Assembly (NCBI GenBank): GCA_902489675.1
Contig: CABUAP010000022.1
Coordinates: 1 to 13,051, forward strand
Direction: 5' to 3'
Source: an uncultured Azospirillum sp.
Lineage (GTDB): Bacteria; Pseudomonadota; Alphaproteobacteria; RF32; CAG-239
DNA length: 13,051 bases
Below are positions 6,204 through 13,051 of the stretch, piece after piece. A model generated the notes under the pieces. The model was given only the letters and a program-made list of their open reading frames with translations. It was not told where the DNA came from and made no database searches. Position numbers and translations under genes: made by a program. Within the stretch, counting starts at the first letter, position 1; each line of letters opens with the position of its first letter.

Positions 6204-7940
6204 ATGGCAAAGCTGTGGGCAAAAAAGGAAAAAAACAAATTTTATCTGCCGGGTGAAGAAATCAAAGTCAACCGGAATTTTGCCTTTTCCGGTTTTGATT
6301 TGGAAAAAGATCCGCTCTCTGCCTGCAAAAACAGAATGCTGTTGGCCGTTTCCGCTTTTATCTTGGTTTATTTCATCATCATGGTGCGCACGCTCGGCAT
6401 TTGTATCAGCGGTTTTTCACCGACCGAAAGCGCCGAAGAAAAAGAACTGCCGCAGCTAAAAATCGAAAATCCGATTACCCGCGCCGACGTTACCGACCGC
6501 AACGGCACCATTATCGCCACCTCGCTGCCGACAGCCAATTTGTTTGCCCATCCGCGCAAAGTCAAAGACAAAGAAAAAGCGGCGGAAAAGCTGAGCGAAT
6601 ACATTCCCGATATGCTCTATGAAGAAATTCTTGAATTGTTGGAAAAAAACAGCAACTTTGTTTATATTAAGCGCAATCTTTCGCTGGCGCAGCGTTACCA
6701 GATCTATGCCTTGGGCATTCAGGGGCTGGGGTTTGAAGATGTGGAAAAACGGGTTTATCCGCAAAAAAATCTGTTTTCGCATATTTTGGGTAAAACCAAT
6801 ATCGACAATATCGGCATTTCCGGTTTGGAAAAACAATTGGACGGCAGGCTGACCAGTTCCGACGTGCCGTTGCAGCTGACAATTGATTCCGGCGTTCAGG
6901 ACACCATCCGGCAAAAGCTGGCCGCCGCCGTTAAAAAATTCCACGCGGAAGGCGCCTCGGCCATCTTAATGGATGTCAACAACGGCGAAATTATCGCCAT
7001 GATCTCGCTGCCCGATTTTGATCCCAATCTGAGCAGCCTGCCCGATGAACGCAGCCAGTTTAACTTTCCGACCAAAGGGCTTTACGAACCCGGTTCGGTA
7101 TTTAAAATCTTTAACACCGCGCTGGGGCTTGAAAGCGGAAAGATCAAGCTTTCCGACCGTTTTGACGCCACCAAACCGCTCAAGCTGAAATACAATACCA
7201 TTAAAGACTACCGCGGCGAAAACCGTTGGCTCGATTTACAAGAGATACTGATTTATTCGTCCAATATCGGTTCGGCTCAAATTGCCTTGAAAGTCGGAAA
7301 AGACCAACAAAAAGAATTTTTACGCAAAATGGGGTTGTTTGATCCGCTCGATTCATTTGAGGTCACGGAAAAGGCCGCACCCAGCCTGCCCCGCCGCTGG
7401 GGCGAAGCAACGACGGCCACCGTTTCTTACGGTTACGGCGTTTCCGTCACGCCGCTGCATATCATTTCTGCTTTTTCCGCAGTCGTCAACGGCGGCGTTT
7501 ATCATCAACCGACATTATTAAAAAATCACCACGAAGAAGGACGGCGAGTCATTTCCGCCAAAACCTCGGCCGCCATGCGCAAACTTTTGCGCGGCGTTGT
7601 TACCAAAGGCTCCGGCCGGCGAGCCAATGTTCCCGGTTATGAAGTCGCCGGCAAAACCGGAACCGCCAACAAACTGGTCAACGGTAAATATATTGATAAA
7701 AAAGTCATGACGTCGTTTGTTGCCACCTTCCCGGTTTCTAAACCGCGTTATGCCTTATTTTTGATGATGGATGAACCCAAACCCTCAAAAGAAACTTTTG
7801 GTTTTGCCACTTCCGGCTGGAACACGGTGCCGACCGCCGGTGAAATTATTACCGCCATTGCGCCGCAGTTGAATGTCAAAGCCAACTACGACCTAAACGA
7901 AAAACGCGCGCAGCTGATTGAAGCGTCTTACTCACGCTAA
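6204..7940 (+). CDS. ftsI: Peptidoglycan D,D-transpeptidase FtsI (PBP3)
   Basis: FtsI is the class B penicillin-binding protein that cross-links septal peptidoglycan in the periplasm. The product has 578 residues (E. coli 588). It has a cytoplasmic N-terminus, a single membrane helix at about 43-68, a pedestal domain that begins around RADVTDRNGTIIATSLP (93-109), and a transpeptidase domain from about 250. Catalytic motifs are intact: SVFK with nucleophile Ser298 and Lys301, SSN at 352-354, and KTGT at 484-487. It starts 15 nt after ftsL; a weak GGGAAA lies upstream. It is the last dcw gene here: the next gene is convergent, 28 nt away, so murE and the rest of the usual cluster do not follow. 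No clear terminator hairpin is visible in that gap. Confidence 0.96.
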   Translation: MAKLWAKKEKNKFYLPGEEIKVNRNFAFSGFDLEKDPLSACKNRMLLAVSAFILVYFIIMVRTLGICISGFSPTESAEEKELPQLKIENPITRADVTDRNGTIIATSLPTANLFAHPRKVKDKEKAAEKLSEYIPDMLYEEILELLEKNSNFVYIKRNLSLAQRYQIYALGIQGLGFEDVEKRVYPQKNLFSHILGKTNIDNIGISGLEKQLDGRLTSSDVPLQLTIDSGVQDTIRQKLAAAVKKFHAEGASAILMDVNNGEIIAMISLPDFDPNLSSLPDERSQFNFPTKGLYEPGSVFKIFNTALGLESGKIKLSDRFDATKPLKLKYNTIKDYRGENRWLDLQEILIYSSNIGSAQIALKVGKDQQKEFLRKMGLFDPLDSFEVTEKAAPSLPRRWGEATTATVSYGYGVSVTPLHIISAFSAVVNGGVYHQPTLLKNHHEEGRRVISAKTSAAMRKLLRGVVTKGSGRRANVPGYEVAGKTGTANKLVNGKYIDKKVMTSFVATFPVSKPRYALFLMMDEPKPSKETFGFATSGWNTVPTAGEIITAIAPQLNVKANYDLNEKRAQLIEASYSR

Positions 7941-7968
7941 AAAAATCTTTGCAAACTCAAGTGATGTT

Positions 7969-8667
7969 TTAAGGACGACCTTGGCAGATGCCGCTTTCAA
8001 AGCGATAATTTTCCCGATTGTCCAGCTTTTTCTGTTCATAGAGCAAGGTTGCTTTGAAATTGTCAACCAGCGGGCGAACCAACTCGGTATACGCTGCTTT
8101 CATGCTTTCGGTTGCGGCATCGGTTTCGGACAAGGAGCTGACCGCCTGCGCACGAACAAGAGAAAGGCTGTTTTGGATTTCTGCCCGCATCTTCGGCACA
8201 AAATATTCCAACGCGGCAACTGCAATCTGCTGATGCTGATGCTCGTGCCGCACAACCAGATTATAGCGGCAACTGTCCTTTTTCAGGCTGTTATCCAGAT
8301 AAATTGTCGGCTCCTGAAAACCGATAAACACATCAACCGCGGTCGGCAACACGCAAATTGTATCATCGGCCGCTACCCGGGTAACCGTTGTGAGAGAAAC
8401 CCCCCAATCAATTCCGAACAGTGACAAGCCTGAAGCATACATACCCGGTTCAACCAACCCGTATTTCTGCCCTATCCGGGTCAGTGCCTGACGGTCATAG
8501 TCGGTATTATAACGCAATTTTCCGTACGAGGTGGTAAAATTCAGCCGGGTGGAATAGCGGAACTCCGCACAAGGATCCGCGGTCTTTTCATCGGCAGCCA
8601 CGGCGGAAAGCGGCAAATTTAGGGCTGCACAAATACAAAATATTGATGTCAAATACAAATTTTTCAT
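7969..8667 (-). CDS. Secreted protein of unknown function with an HExxH motif
   Basis: I do not recognise a named family. The 232-residue product starts with a signal peptide (basic start, hydrophobic core, likely cleavage in AVA-AD near residue 24), so it is probably periplasmic. HEHQH at residues 141-145 fits the HExxH zinc-binding signature of metallopeptidases and is followed by a helical stretch rich in Ala and Glu. Four cysteines remain after cleavage (33, 105, 133, 228), enough for two disulfides. The layout, a beta-rich N-terminal part then an HE-containing helix, recalls DUF922-type predicted secreted zinc proteases, but that link is a guess. It is convergent with ftsI and divergent from the gene at 8712. 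No good Shine-Dalgarno is visible. The reading frame, signal peptide and context support a real gene. Confidence 0.75.
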   Translation of the reverse strand: MKNLYLTSIFCICAALNLPLSAVAADEKTADPCAEFRYSTRLNFTTSYGKLRYNTDYDRQALTRIGQKYGLVEPGMYASGLSLFGIDWGVSLTTVTRVAADDTICVLPTAVDVFIGFQEPTIYLDNSLKKDSCRYNLVVRHEHQHQQIAVAALEYFVPKMRAEIQNSLSLVRAQAVSSLSETDAATESMKAAYTELVRPLVDNFKATLLYEQKKLDNRENYRFESGICQGRP

Positions 8668-8711
8668 GTATGGTAGGTTATTACAAGATTAGTTAAGATT
8701 AGGTTATAGTC
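8668..8711. promoter_or_regulatory. Divergent 44-nt intergenic region with a tandem octamer
   Basis: The only space between two divergent start codons is 44 nt. It contains AAGATTAG twice (8685-8692 and 8695-8702), 10 bp apart, one helical turn. TTACAA (8681-8686) and TTATAG (8704-8709) lie 17 nt apart on the + strand, but a start site from them would fall inside the + gene. The promoters therefore probably extend into the neighbouring coding sequences. The tandem repeat is a possible shared operator. Confidence 0.35.
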
Positions 8712-9278
8712 ATGAAAAAATTTTTCTTTTGTTTGACCGCTGCTCTTTTTGCCGCCGGAACCGCACAGGCGGAATATGTACGAAAAACTGTGCGTCCGAG
8801 CTTTTTCATCCCGGCCAAAGAACTGAACCGGGTTGAAAAGCTGCCGCCGTTTCCCGAACGTCCGCTGCCGGCGGCAGAACCGGATGATGAAGAGGATATT
8901 CATTATGTGATTCCGGCCAAGACCGTATCGACGACCAATACGACGGCTCATGTTGTGGTGGACAGCGAAACTCCGCCGGAAAAAGTTCATGTCAATTTCC
9001 GGCAGTTAAAATTAATGGATGATAAAACAGCAGACGAACCCGAAGAAATCGCGCCAAGCGAAAATCGCGGGCAGATTGATAAATCTCTTGAGCAAACAGA
9101 AAGTTATATTAATATCCGCAAAGCTTATGCCGAAGACTTGAAAACCATTGCCGAAACCGGCAATGCGCCAGAAAATCAGGACGTAACAACCGCTTTGCAA
9201 AAAATGACCTCCGATGACCATATTTGGGTGGACGACAATTTCCCTGCCGTTAGCGAAAACGACATCATACCGGAATGA
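8712..9278 (+). CDS. Secreted acidic protein of unknown function
   Basis: No family is recognised. The 188-residue product begins with a clear signal peptide (MKKFFF, hydrophobic core, AQA-EY cleavage near residue 20). The mature part has no cysteine, is rich in Glu, Asp, Pro and Thr, and looks largely disordered, with a proline-rich segment (KLPPFPERPLPAAEP) at about 43-57 followed by the acidic DDEEDIHYVIP. A more helical part lies around SLEQTESYINIRKAYAEDLKTIAE. It is divergent from the HExxH protein gene and convergent with mreB, with a palindromic terminator in between. A periplasmic or exported role is inferred from the signal peptide alone. The signal peptide, together with an intact frame in an otherwise gene-free interval, argues for a real gene. 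Confidence 0.7.
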   Translation: MKKFFFCLTAALFAAGTAQAEYVRKTVRPSFFIPAKELNRVEKLPPFPERPLPAAEPDDEEDIHYVIPAKTVSTTNTTAHVVVDSETPPEKVHVNFRQLKLMDDKTADEPEEIAPSENRGQIDKSLEQTESYINIRKAYAEDLKTIAETGNAPENQDVTTALQKMTSDDHIWVDDNFPAVSENDIIPE

Positions 9279-9400
9279 GTGATTTGACTTACCTTGCATC
9301 TGCCGCTTATTTTCTTTGATGATTGTTGCTTTTGACCGCATCGGCAGTCATTATTTTTACGGCAGATTCTTACTTTCTGAAAAACTTTTGTAAGTACAAA

Positions 9401-9428
9401 AAAATCCCCGGAAATTTCCGGGGATTTT
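9401..9428. terminator. Perfect palindromic bidirectional terminator
   Basis: The 28-nt sequence is an exact palindrome: AAAATCCCCGGAAA followed by its reverse complement. As RNA on either strand it gives a GC-rich stem with an A tract before it and a T tract after it. It lies between the convergent ends of the secreted-protein gene (stop at 9278) and mreB (stop at 9448), and probably terminates both. The remaining part of the gap, 9279-9400, shows no recognisable feature. Confidence 0.85.
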
Positions 9429-9447
9429 AAAAGGATGTCATCCAACA

Positions 9448-10488
9448 TCAATACATGGTCGACAGGACATTTTTGAATTTATTCAGGTTATCCAAAGCCC
9501 CGCCGGTTCCTTTAACCACACAGGCCAGCGGATTTTCGCCAATCGAAACCGGCAGGCCGGTCGCATTGCGCAAAACCTGATCCAGATTGGCAAGCAAGCC
9601 GCCGCCGCCGGTCAGGATAATCCCTTTGTCCACGATATCTGCCGCTAATTCCGGCGCCGTATTTTCCAAAGCCACTTTGACGGCTTCGACAATTTGAGCC
9701 ACCGGATCGGCAAGCCCCTCGGCGATCTGCCGTTCGGTAATGGTGATTTCCTTCGGCACACCGTTCATCAAATCGCGACCGCGTATCTGGATGCTGCGTC
9801 CCTCGCCTTCTTCCGGCGAACAAGCAGAGCCGATCTCTTTTTTAATCCGTTCGGCCGAACTTTCACCAACCAAAAGGTTGTGATTGCGGCGGATATAAGA
9901 AATAATCGCATCATCCATTTTATCACCGCCGACCCGGACTGAACGGGCATAGACAATACCACCGAGCGAGATAACCGCCACTTCGGTAGTGCCGCCGCCG
10001 ATATCAACCACCATGCTGCCGGTCGGTTCGGTCACCGGCAGACCGGCGCCGATCGCCGCTGCCATCGGTTCTTCAATCAATTGGACTTTGATCGCTCCCG
10101 CCGCTGCCGCCGATTCCTGAATAGCGCGTCTTTCCACCGCTGTCGAACCGGACGGAACGCAGATAATCACCATCGGCGAAGCAAATGAGCGGCGATTGTG
10201 AACCTTGCGGATAAAATATTTAATCATTTCTTCCGCAATTTCAAAATCGGCGATAACACCGTCACGCAGCGGGCGGATCGCCTGAATGTTGCCCGGGGTG
10301 CGCCCCAGCATCTGTTTGGCTTCGTTACCGACTGCCAAAACCTGTTTTTTGCCGCGGACCTCTTCAATTGCCACGACGGAAGGCTCATTTAATACAATTC
10401 CTTTTCCCTTAACATACACCAGCGTGTTGGCAGTTCCCAAATCGATCGCCATGTCGGAAGAGAATAAGCCCATTAATCTTTGCCACAT
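9448..10488 (-). CDS. mreB: Rod shape-determining protein MreB
   Basis: MreB is a bacterial actin that forms membrane-bound filaments and directs the elongasome for lateral wall growth. The product from the chosen ATG has 346 residues (E. coli 347). An amphipathic N-terminus (MWQRLMGLFSSD) precedes phosphate-1 DLGTANT at 16-22. The segment IEEPMAAAIGAGLPV is at 138-152, phosphate-2 VDIGGGTTEVA at 161-171, and the adenosine motif GIILTGGGGLL near 286-296. The start at 10488 is preceded by GGAG 8 nt upstream; a longer in-frame start at 10581 would run into miaA and add 31 non-conserved residues. It lies 49 nt after miaA, with AT-rich sequence that may hold its own promoter. A strong terminator follows directly, so mreC and mreD are not co-transcribed downstream as in the usual mreBCD order. 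Confidence 0.97.
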   Translation of the reverse strand: MWQRLMGLFSSDMAIDLGTANTLVYVKGKGIVLNEPSVVAIEEVRGKKQVLAVGNEAKQMLGRTPGNIQAIRPLRDGVIADFEIAEEMIKYFIRKVHNRRSFASPMVIICVPSGSTAVERRAIQESAAAAGAIKVQLIEEPMAAAIGAGLPVTEPTGSMVVDIGGGTTEVAVISLGGIVYARSVRVGGDKMDDAIISYIRRNHNLLVGESSAERIKKEIGSACSPEEGEGRSIQIRGRDLMNGVPKEITITERQIAEGLADPVAQIVEAVKVALENTAPELAADIVDKGIILTGGGGLLANLDQVLRNATGLPVSIGENPLACVVKGTGGALDNLNKFKNVLSTMY

Positions 10489-10537
10489 AATATTTTCTCC
10501 GGATTTTTTCTTTATAATTAACTTGTTTTTTATATCA

Positions 10538-11485
10538 TTATGCAAATTTCTGCAACATATTATATTGCTTTTTAACATCATTTATAAAATCCGGCCGGCC
10601 GCTATAGCACTCACCCGTAACGAGAGCGGCGTCAAACTTATTGCGAAACCAGGTCAGCTGGCGTTTGGCATATTGACGGGTGTGTAATTTGGCCTTGGCC
10701 GACGCTTCTTCAAAACCGATCTCGCCGCGCAGAAAGGCCGCCAATTCCGGCACGCCTTTGGCTTTCATGACCGGTAAATTTTCCGGCACGCCGCGGGTCA
10801 GCAGATTTTCCACTTCTTCTACCGCGCCCGAGGCGGTCATAATATCAAAACGCAAATCGCAGCGGCAGTCAAGTTCGGCTTTGGCCGGCAGCAGCTTGAT
10901 TGTGAGAAAATCCGTTTCGGGCAGTTTTTTGATCATCGGACGAAGGAACCATTCGGCCACGGAAATGCCGGTGGTCATAAAAATTTCAAAAGCACGGCGC
11001 ACCCGGGTCGTATCGGCCGGATTGACCATCGCCGCCCCTTCGGGATCGACAGCTCGCAGCTGCTCATACAAAGCACCAAGGCCTTGCCGCGCCACAATAG
11101 TTAACGCTTGTGCGCGGATAAGCGGATCAACCTCGGGAATCGGTGTCACTCCGTTGATCAGATTATCAAGATAAAGCCCGCCGCCGCCAACGACAACCGG
11201 AATTTTTCCGGCAGCATGGGTCTCCCTGATTGCCGCCGCAGCATCTTCCAGCCACGCGACCACATTACAGCCTTCTTCGTCATCCAGATAGCCATACAAC
11301 CGATGCGGAACCTTTTGCATATCCTCTGCCGAAGGCGCGGCGGAAATGACCGGGATCGACTTATACACTTGACTGGCATCCGCATTGATCACCACGCCGT
11401 CAAACGCCAGCGCCAAATCTATCGCCAGCTGTGACTTGCCGGACGCGGTCGGCCCGCCGATCACTATCGCACAATTTTTCGGCAA
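10538..11485 (-). CDS. miaA: tRNA dimethylallyltransferase MiaA
   Basis: MiaA transfers a dimethylallyl group to N6 of A37 in tRNAs that read codons starting with U. The P-loop GGPTASGKS is at residues 10-18, NADASQVY at 34-41, and SAAPSAEDMQKVPHRLYG, an alphaproteobacterial-type version of the second motif, follows. The C-terminal part contains TTRVRRAFEI and HTRQYAKRQLTWFRN, typical of the family. Length is 315 residues from the chosen start. That start is a TTG at 11485, chosen because GGAGG stands exactly 7 nt upstream and the protein then begins a few residues before the P-loop. A GTG at 11512 would add 9 residues and has no clear Shine-Dalgarno. The gene overlaps the end of ddl by 22 nt. 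The usual GGTGLY motif reads GGGGLY here. Confidence 0.95.
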   Translation of the reverse strand: MPKNCAIVIGGPTASGKSQLAIDLALAFDGVVINADASQVYKSIPVISAAPSAEDMQKVPHRLYGYLDDEEGCNVVAWLEDAAAAIRETHAAGKIPVVVGGGGLYLDNLINGVTPIPEVDPLIRAQALTIVARQGLGALYEQLRAVDPEGAAMVNPADTTRVRRAFEIFMTTGISVAEWFLRPMIKKLPETDFLTIKLLPAKAELDCRCDLRFDIMTASGAVEEVENLLTRGVPENLPVMKAKGVPELAAFLRGEIGFEEASAKAKLHTRQYAKRQLTWFRNKFDAALVTGECYSGRPDFINDVKKQYNMLQKFA

Positions 11486-12378
11486 CGCGCTTCCTCCACC
11501 AAAATTCGGCACAATTCTTCATAACTGCCGCCGGCATATTTAAATTGTTCCGGTACCAGCGAAAGCGGCGTCATCCCCGGATTGGTGTTGATTTCCAAAA
11601 CCACTACGCCGTCTTGTTCGTTATAACGCATATCAGTGCGGGAAACAGTGCTGCAGCCAAGCGCCTTATGCAATTTTTCCGCATAACGAAGAGCGGTGTT
11701 AAAAGCGGCTTCGGGAATCTCTGCCGGGATAATATGGTCAGTCATACCGTCAGTATATTTGGCACGATAGTCATAAAATCCGGTCTTCGGGCGCATTTCC
11801 GTCACCGTGATGGCCTTGCCGTTCAAAACACTGACCGTCAGTTCTTTGCCCTCAATATATTTTTCAACCAGGATTTCGCGTTCTTCATCGGTATAGTCAA
11901 TCGCCTTCATATCCTCCGGCGTACGGACGATATACACGCCGACGCTGGAGCCGTCGCTGACCGGCTTGACCACATAGGGCATGGCAACCATGGTACCGTT
12001 TTGCCGCAAGGCACCGAGAGTTGTCTTTTTGCCCACCGGCACTTTAATGCCGCAAGAACAACAGATCCATTTGGTCAGGTCTTTGTCCATTCCAACTGCC
12101 GAAGCCTTCAGCCCCGAATGGGTATAAGGGATTTGCAGCAGATCCAGAAGGCCCTGAATTTCGCCGTCTTCGCCCCAGTTGCCGTGCAGTGCGTTAAACA
12201 CCGCGTCCGGTTTTTCTGCCCATAATGTTTGAATCAGCGCGTCGGTATCGGTCAAATCGTATTCAACAACCGCATAACCGCAGCGGCGCAAAGCCTCGGC
12301 CGCACCGTGTCCGGTGACCAAACTCACTTCCCGTTCGGCCGAAAAGCCGCCCATCAGCACCAAAACTTTCTTTGACAT
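11464..12378 (-). CDS. ddl: D-alanine--D-alanine ligase
   Basis: Ddl joins two D-alanines with ATP to make the dipeptide added by MurF to the peptidoglycan precursor, in the cytoplasm. The 304-residue product matches the DdlB size. Visible motifs are GGFSAEREVSL at 10-20 with the substrate-binding Glu15, HGNWGEDGEIQG at 65-76, the ATP-grasp part MPYVVKPVSDGSSVGV at 133-148, the metal and substrate segment LEINTNPGMTPLSL at 261-274, and an SRTDMRY strand just before it. The end overlaps miaA by 22 nt. In many bacteria ddl lies inside the dcw cluster next to murB/murC and ftsQ; here it is about 4 kb from ftsI and on the opposite strand. Only a weak GGGAT precedes the start codon, and no firm promoter was identified. 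Confidence 0.96.
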   Translation of the reverse strand: MSKKVLVLMGGFSAEREVSLVTGHGAAEALRRCGYAVVEYDLTDTDALIQTLWAEKPDAVFNALHGNWGEDGEIQGLLDLLQIPYTHSGLKASAVGMDKDLTKWICCSCGIKVPVGKKTTLGALRQNGTMVAMPYVVKPVSDGSSVGVYIVRTPEDMKAIDYTDEEREILVEKYIEGKELTVSVLNGKAITVTEMRPKTGFYDYRAKYTDGMTDHIIPAEIPEAAFNTALRYAEKLHKALGCSTVSRTDMRYNEQDGVVVLEINTNPGMTPLSLVPEQFKYAGGSYEELCRILVEEARCRKIVR

Positions 12379-12400
12379 TTTGCGAAAATCCCTATATTAA
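12372..12400 (+). promoter_or_regulatory. Candidate promoter for the DUF3108-like gene
   Basis: A perfect -35 hexamer TTGACA (12372-12377) is followed after 17 nt by TATTAA (12395-12400); TATATT at 12393-12398 is an alternative at 15 nt. Transcription would start near 12407, about 47 nt before the TTG start codon. The -35 overlaps the ddl start codon on the other strand. Confidence 0.45.
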
Positions 12401-12453
12401 AGTAGTAAATCCAACCCGGAATATAACAAAAAAATTTTAAGAAAGCCATAAAA

Positions 12454-13051
12454 TTGATAAAAAAATTTCTGGTTGCCGCCGTGGTTGCGGCTCTGTCCGT
12501 TCCTCCTGCCGAAGCACTCAGCGTAAAGCACGACTTTACAGCTTTTGTCGGCCCGTTTAACGCCAGCACTGCCGAATTTGAATATACGCTGACGCCTAAA
12601 AATTATGCCGTTCGTTCGGTCGTGCGCACCAACGGCACCTTTGGCTTTTTATACCCGTTTGAAGCCAATTACCACACCGGCGGCAATATTGAGGGCGGCA
12701 AGTTTGAAACCTCGGCCTACAGCTACACCTCCAAATCCCGCTTTAACAAGCGCAGCAAGGTCATGATTTATAATAAGGACGGGCAGCCGATTTTTACCGT
12801 CAGCAGCAAAAACGGCAAGGAGAAAAAAAAGGAAATTGAAATCAGCGCCGACAACAAAGGCACCACCAACCTGCAAACCGTACTGGCCGCAATTGCACGC
12901 CAGTATAACGAAGTGGGATTTTGCGATTCGAAAATCGCAATTTTTGACGGCAAACGGCGTTTTGATGCTATTTTCCGCGATGAAGGAAAAGAAAATCTCA
13001 AGGCCAACGAATATTCCGCCTTTGCCGGCAGCGCCGCCAAATGTTCGATGT
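12454..13051 (+). CDS. DUF3108-like secreted protein, cut by window end
   Basis: An open frame runs from a TTG at 12454 to the window edge (199 complete codons) without a stop. The TTG is chosen because it gives a clean signal peptide (MIKKFLVAAVVAALSVPPAEA) and no ATG lies upstream in frame, where a stop occurs at 12424-12426. Only a weak AAGAAAG precedes it. The mature part is beta-rich, with an alternating pattern around SVKHDFTAFVGPFNASTAEFEY. The segment LQTVLAAIARQ followed by FCDSKIAIFDGKRRFDAIF at about 156-174 resembles the C-terminal motif of DUF3108 proteins, in which a cysteine precedes 'vFDGrRr'. That family is common in alphaproteobacteria and has no firm function. It probably acts in the periplasm. 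It is divergent from ddl across a 75-nt gap. Confidence 0.8.
   Translation, partial: MIKKFLVAAVVAALSVPPAEALSVKHDFTAFVGPFNASTAEFEYTLTPKNYAVRSVVRTNGTFGFLYPFEANYHTGGNIEGGKFETSAYSYTSKSRFNKRSKVMIYNKDGQPIFTVSSKNGKEKKKEIEISADNKGTTNLQTVLAAIARQYNEVGFCDSKIAIFDGKRRFDAIFRDEGKENLKANEYSAFAGSAAKCSM

Noticed and set aside
8664..8990. 108-codon open frame on the minus strand
   Set aside because: It runs antisense to the signal-peptide-bearing gene at 8712 and across the divergent intergenic region.
10489..10581. 31-codon N-terminal extension of mreB
   Set aside because: It overlaps the end of miaA and is unrelated to MreB; GGAG precedes the ATG at 10488 and gives the normal length.
11431..12225. 264-codon open frame on the + strand
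   Set aside because: It is antisense to ddl, whose ATP-grasp motifs are complete; no motif or signal supports it.
1..13051. CRISPR arrays, insertion sequences, prophage or defence genes, tRNA genes
   Set aside because: No regularly spaced repeats, transposase-like proteins, terminal repeats or tRNA-like folds were seen on either strand.

Overview
The window looks like chromosomal housekeeping DNA from an alphaproteobacterium. This is inferred from sequence features only: MiaA carries a Walker A motif followed by an 'SAAPS...VPHRLYG' segment of the alphaproteobacterial type, FtsL has the 'AEW-x-x-LNNPERL' motif seen in that class, and lpxC-bamD-recN are co-directional as in many alphaproteobacteria. 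Base composition by eye is moderate (about half G+C), with AT-rich intergenic gaps. I see no insertion sequence, prophage, CRISPR array, tRNA or rRNA. Most genes are recognisable core genes for envelope synthesis, division, shape and RNA processing.

Layout. Positions 1-256 hold no convincing gene but a dense run of short hairpins, possibly the 3' part of a structured RNA on the + strand. A GC-rich hairpin (257-285) follows. A minus-strand operon then runs lpxC (2737-3591), bamD (1986-2732), recN (319-1983), with gaps of only 2-4 nt between genes. Just upstream on the same strand is rnpB (about 3618-4018), the RNase P RNA, with a good sigma70-type promoter at 4025-4053. A 388-nt divergent region separates rnpB from the start of the division/cell-wall (dcw) cluster. 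It contains an imperfect cruciform, two candidate promoters and a textbook MraZ operator: three copies of TGGGA on the minus strand at exact 10-bp spacing, overlapping the proximal promoter. The + strand then carries mraZ, rsmH, ftsL and ftsI, overlapping or closely spaced. The cluster stops after ftsI, because the next gene is convergent.

Positions 7969-9278 hold two divergent unknown secreted proteins that share a 44-nt intergenic region. One has a zinc-protease-like HEHQH motif; the other is an acidic, cysteine-free, probably disordered protein. A perfect 28-nt palindromic terminator (9401-9428) separates them from a minus-strand group running ddl, miaA, mreB. A TTG-initiated, DUF3108-like secreted protein begins at 12454 on the + strand and runs off the window end.

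How the genes fit together. LpxC commits precursor to lipid A; BamD is part of the outer-membrane protein insertion machine; FtsL and FtsI act in septal peptidoglycan synthesis; Ddl makes the D-Ala-D-Ala precursor; MreB organises lateral wall growth. RecN, RsmH, MiaA and RNase P RNA cover DNA repair, rRNA methylation, tRNA modification and tRNA 5' maturation. I found no clearly new defence or mobile system. The points most worth following up are the MraZ operator/promoter overlap, the rnpB-lpxC junction that leaves no room for an lpxC promoter, the unexplained structured stretch at the left edge, and the two unknown secreted proteins.
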